NCBI GenBank assembly: GCA_003116995.1
Contig: BDSL01000051.1
Coordinates: 617,912-681,911, forward strand
Origin: Yamagishiella unicocca
Taxonomy: Eukaryota; Chlorophyta; Chlorophyceae; Chlamydomonadales; Volvocaceae
DNA: 64,000 bases
Direction: 5' to 3'
Made by a program: the position numbers and the translations under genes. The stretch's first letter is position 1, and each line of letters opens with the position of its first letter. Below, one piece after another: positions 61,601 to 64,000 of this stretch. Under the pieces are notes generated by a model, which saw only the letters and a program-made list of their open reading frames with translations, searched no databases and had not been told where the DNA came from.

Positions 61601-64000
61601 ACGAGGGTATTTGGGTCCAAGGGATGAAGGTGGCAGCGTGGGGTTACGAGGCGTAGCCGGGCTGGGTAGTGGTGACGGCGGCGAGGGACGCGCTGGACTT
61701 TGCGGTGCGGAGGACGACGGCGGCGAGGGTGGCGGAGGAGGGGAAAGTGGTGCCGAGGGAGGGGCTGGGGCCGGAAGCATTACAGGCAGTGAAGGCGGGG
61801 ATAAAGGAGGGGGAGGTGGGGGAGGAAGAGGAGTGGGCTCCCTTGGCGCCGGTGTGTGTGGGTGCGTGGGCGAGGGTGTCGGCCATGGCCCCACAGACGG
61901 TTGTGCCAGCGGTGGGGTCGGCGGAGTTGGAGTTGGCGGCGTGGGTGGGAGCGAATGAGCGACCGGAGCTAGGGGTACTGGAGGTGGTGGTGAGGGCGGC
62001 GGTGGGCTTGGCACTTGGGACGGCGAGGGCGGCGGCGTGGGTATAGGAGAGGGCGGATCGAGCAGTAGTGGTGGGGGGAGATCTGCGGAGACATGCGGCG
62101 GCGCGGGAGGCGCGGAAGGCAGTGAAGGCGGCGGCGAGGGTGGGATCGATGGTGGTGAAGATGGGGGCCGCTGTGGTGGCGATGATGGGGGCAGCTGTGG
62201 CGGCGAAGATGGGGGCAGCTGTGGCGGCGAAGATGGGGGCAGCTGTGGCGGCTGTGGCGGCGAAGATGGGGGCAGCTGTGGCGGCAATGATGGGGGCAGC
62301 TGTGGCGGCGAAGATGGGGGCAGCTGTGGCGGCGAAGATGGGGGCCGCTGTGGCGGCGAAGATGGGGGCCGCTGTGGCGGCAATGATGGGGGCCGCTGTG
62401 GCGGCGAAGATGGGGGCAGCTGTGGCGGCGAAGATGGGGGCAGCTGTGGCGGCGAAGATGGGGGCAGCTGTGGCGGCGAAGATGGGGGAAGCTGTGGCGG
62501 CGAAGATGGGGGCAGCTGTGGTGGCAATGATGGGGGAAGGTGTGGTGGCGATGAAGGGGGCAGCTGTGGCGGCGAAGATGGGGGCATCTGTGGTGGCAAT
62601 GATGGGGGAAGGTGTGGTGGCGAAGACGGGGGCAGCTGTGATGGCGAAGATGGGGGAAGCTGTGGCGGCGAAGATGGGGGAAGCTGTGGCGGCGAAGATG
62701 GGGGCAGCTGTGGCGGCGACGATGGGGGCAGCTGTGGCGGCAATGATGGGGGCAGCTGTGGCGGCGAAGATGGGGGCAGCTGTGGCGGCGAAGATGGGGG
62801 AAGCCGTGGCGGCGAAGATGGGGGCAGCTGTGGCGGCGAAGATGGGGGCAGCTGTGGCGGCAATGATGGGGGCAGCTGTGGCGGCGAAGATGGGGGCAGC
62901 TGTGGCGGCGATGTTGGGGGAAGCTGTGGCGGCGAGGATGGGGGCAGCTGTGGCGGCGATGACGGGGCCAGCTGTGGTGGCGAAGATGGGGGCCGCTGTG
63001 GTGGCGAAGAAGGGGCCAGCTGTGGTAGCGATGATGGAGTAAGCTGTGGTGGCGATGATGGAGTAAGCTGTGGTGGCGATGATGGAGTAAGCTGCAGCGG
63101 CGAAGATGGGGGCAGCTGTGGTGACCATGATGGGGGCAGCTGTGGTGACCATGATGGGGGCAGCTGTGGTGACCATGATGGGGGCAGCTGTGGTGACCAT
63201 GATGGGGGCAGCTGTGGTGACCATGATGGGGGCAGCTGTGGTGACCATGATGGGGGCAGCTGTGGTGGTGATGATGGGGGCAGTTGAGGTGACGATGATG
63301 GGGGATGGTGTGGTGCCGACGGCTGCGGCAGTGATGGCGGTGGGGAGGGAGGAGATGGAGCAAATGAAAGCGGCACTGGTGTCGGCAGGAAAGGTGGCGG
63401 AGGTCCCAGCCAGGGTCCTAACGGCGAGGGCAAGGAGGACGGCAGTGGGCTCAGCGACGGTTGTCGAGGTGGTGATCCGTCCTGTGTAGGCGGTGGTGCT
63501 GCCGGCGGCAGTGGCGGTGGCGATGACAGCCACGGCTGCGTAGGCGGTGGTGTTTCCGGTGGAGGTGGCGGTGGTGTTGCCGGTTGAGACAAAGGCAGTG
63601 GCGGCTGTGATGGCTGTATAGGCGGTGGTATTGCCGGCGGCGGTGGCGGTAACAGCGACGGCTGTGTAGGCGGTGGTGTTGCCGGTGGAGGTGGCGGTGG
63701 TGCTGCCGGTGCCGGCAGCGGCGGTGGCGGCTTTGACGGCTGTATAGGCGGTGGTACTGCCGGCGGCGGCGGCAGTGGCGATGACAGCGATGGCTGTGTA
63801 GGCGGTGGTGCTTCCGGTGGAGGTGGCGGTGGTGCTGCCGGTGCCGGCAGCGCCGGTGGCGGCTTTGACGGCTGTATAGGCGGTGGTAGTTCCGGCGGCG
63901 GTGGCGGTGACAGCGACGGCTGTGTAGGCGGTGGTGTATGTGGCAGCGGTAGCAGCCGTGGTTGCAGTGGCGGCGATGGCGGCGGTTGCGGTCGCTGGGG
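55235..64000 (-). CDS. Giant proline-rich (HRGP-type) single-pass membrane protein, 5' end outside window
   Basis: Minus-strand exons: 60920 to beyond 64000, 59913-60533, 59383-59517, about 58662-58916 (three phase-0 donors possible, 58662, 58683 or 58698) and 55235-58345. From the N-terminus: over 850 residues of SPP/PPP-rich sequence including about 48 PPSSPPQL-type octapeptides, probably hydroxyproline-rich and extracellular; then non-repetitive ectodomain (VPEAYVDESGSPFAIMIVI, VCGAAFLASLNHEFLQWVPF, VQATYKVALNVLGAEQFAAA); one transmembrane helix (LFAIIGAAVGVTALMAVVLA) followed by eight arginines, which fixes the next part as cytoplasmic; then a 1036-residue low-complexity Ser/Pro/Ala-rich tail with an eight-His run. 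The last 115 residues are folded-looking and chromo-like (LLFRVRWRQLP...AWIPYDQLPAGDGHEALRRF). The family is like volvocine pherophorin/HRGP surface proteins only in composition. Function unknown. The exon at 55235-58345 opens without ATG, supporting splicing to the membrane exon. Confidence 0.7.
59050..59125 (-). repeat. Dispersed intronic repeat B, copy 3
   Basis: Read on the minus strand this contains TTTTTTCTCGCATCCACGGG followed by a TCTTCCTCAAAATCC segment, matching copy 2 (44057-44130) closely and copy 1 (13641-13715) more loosely. It lies in the intron between 59383 and 58916 of the membrane-protein gene. Confidence 0.7.
62110..63290 (-). repeat. 24-bp coding minisatellite (about 48 units)
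   Basis: On the plus strand the unit is GGCAGCTGTGGCGGCGAAGA plus TGGG; on the minus strand it encodes the octapeptide PPSSPPQL. Variants form blocks: six adjacent PPSWSPQL units near 63100-63260 and a TPSS/APSS block just after. One partial unit (PQL) breaks register by a multiple of three, so the frame is kept throughout. Confidence 0.9.
63480..64000 (-). repeat. Longer-period proline-rich coding repeat
   Basis: On the minus strand the frame repeats a PPPTQPSLSPPPPPA / PPPIQPSKPPPPLPA theme with a period near 90-120 bp. It is distinct from the 24-bp array and runs off the window end. The reading frame stays open to base 64000. Confidence 0.75.

Noticed and set aside
62110..63290. CRISPR-like regular repeat
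   Set aside because: Units are contiguous 24-bp coding repeats without unique spacers, in a nuclear eukaryotic gene.
61644..63533. Long repetitive ORFs in other frames of the minisatellite (629 and 464 aa minus; 416 and 324 aa plus)
   Set aside because: A 24-bp period has no stop in any frame, so all frames stay open. Only the Pro-rich minus frame connects to non-repetitive coding sequence and a valid donor at 60919.

Overview
This is nuclear DNA from a green alga, most likely a volvocine chlorophyte (the Chlamydomonas/Gonium/Volvox group). The evidence is GC-rich, G/C-ending codons inside exons, many short exons split by GT-AG introns, a ciliary gene (PACRG), plastid-targeted EF-G and uroporphyrinogen decarboxylase, algal-type protein kinases, a very long SPP/PPP-rich (hydroxyproline-rich-type) cell-surface protein, and a 5'-truncated LINE. 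The species cannot be named from the sequence. There are no operons; each gene is its own unit. I reconstructed exons by eye from reading frame, splice consensus and phase. For eight genes the exon lengths sum to a whole number of codons, which supports the models.

Layout: 1-3690 holds a 5'-truncated LINE remnant (+) with repeats on both sides. 4885-7099 (-) is PACRG. 9270-18081 (+) is a very large TKL-like kinase whose catalytic motifs are degenerate (a probable pseudokinase); its 5' part is unresolved. 20236-21889 (+) is a 148-aa, probably plastid, small membrane protein in four tiny exons. 24116-29043 (-) is plastid EF-G in 13 exons. 31049-34516 (+) is uroporphyrinogen decarboxylase in 5 exons, divergent from EF-G. 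35378-39342 (-) is V-ATPase subunit B in 10 exons, convergent with UROD. 39886-41871 (-) is VPS25 of ESCRT-II in 8 exons. 43255-47393 (-) and 50088-52992 (-) are two tandem SnRK2-like kinases. 54741-55219 (-) is a 140-aa unknown. 55235 to the window end (-) is a single-pass membrane protein with a huge proline-rich ectodomain encoded by a 24-bp minisatellite and a long cytoplasmic tail ending in a chromo-like segment; its 5' end lies beyond base 64000.

The genes do not form one pathway. Themes are housekeeping (V-ATPase and ESCRT-II in endomembrane acidification and sorting), plastid functions (EF-G, UROD, the small membrane protein), signalling (three kinases) and cell surface/cilia (HRGP-type protein, PACRG). 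No tRNA, rRNA or CRISPR was seen. Intergenic stretches and several introns carry dispersed and tandem repeats, some shared between unrelated introns.
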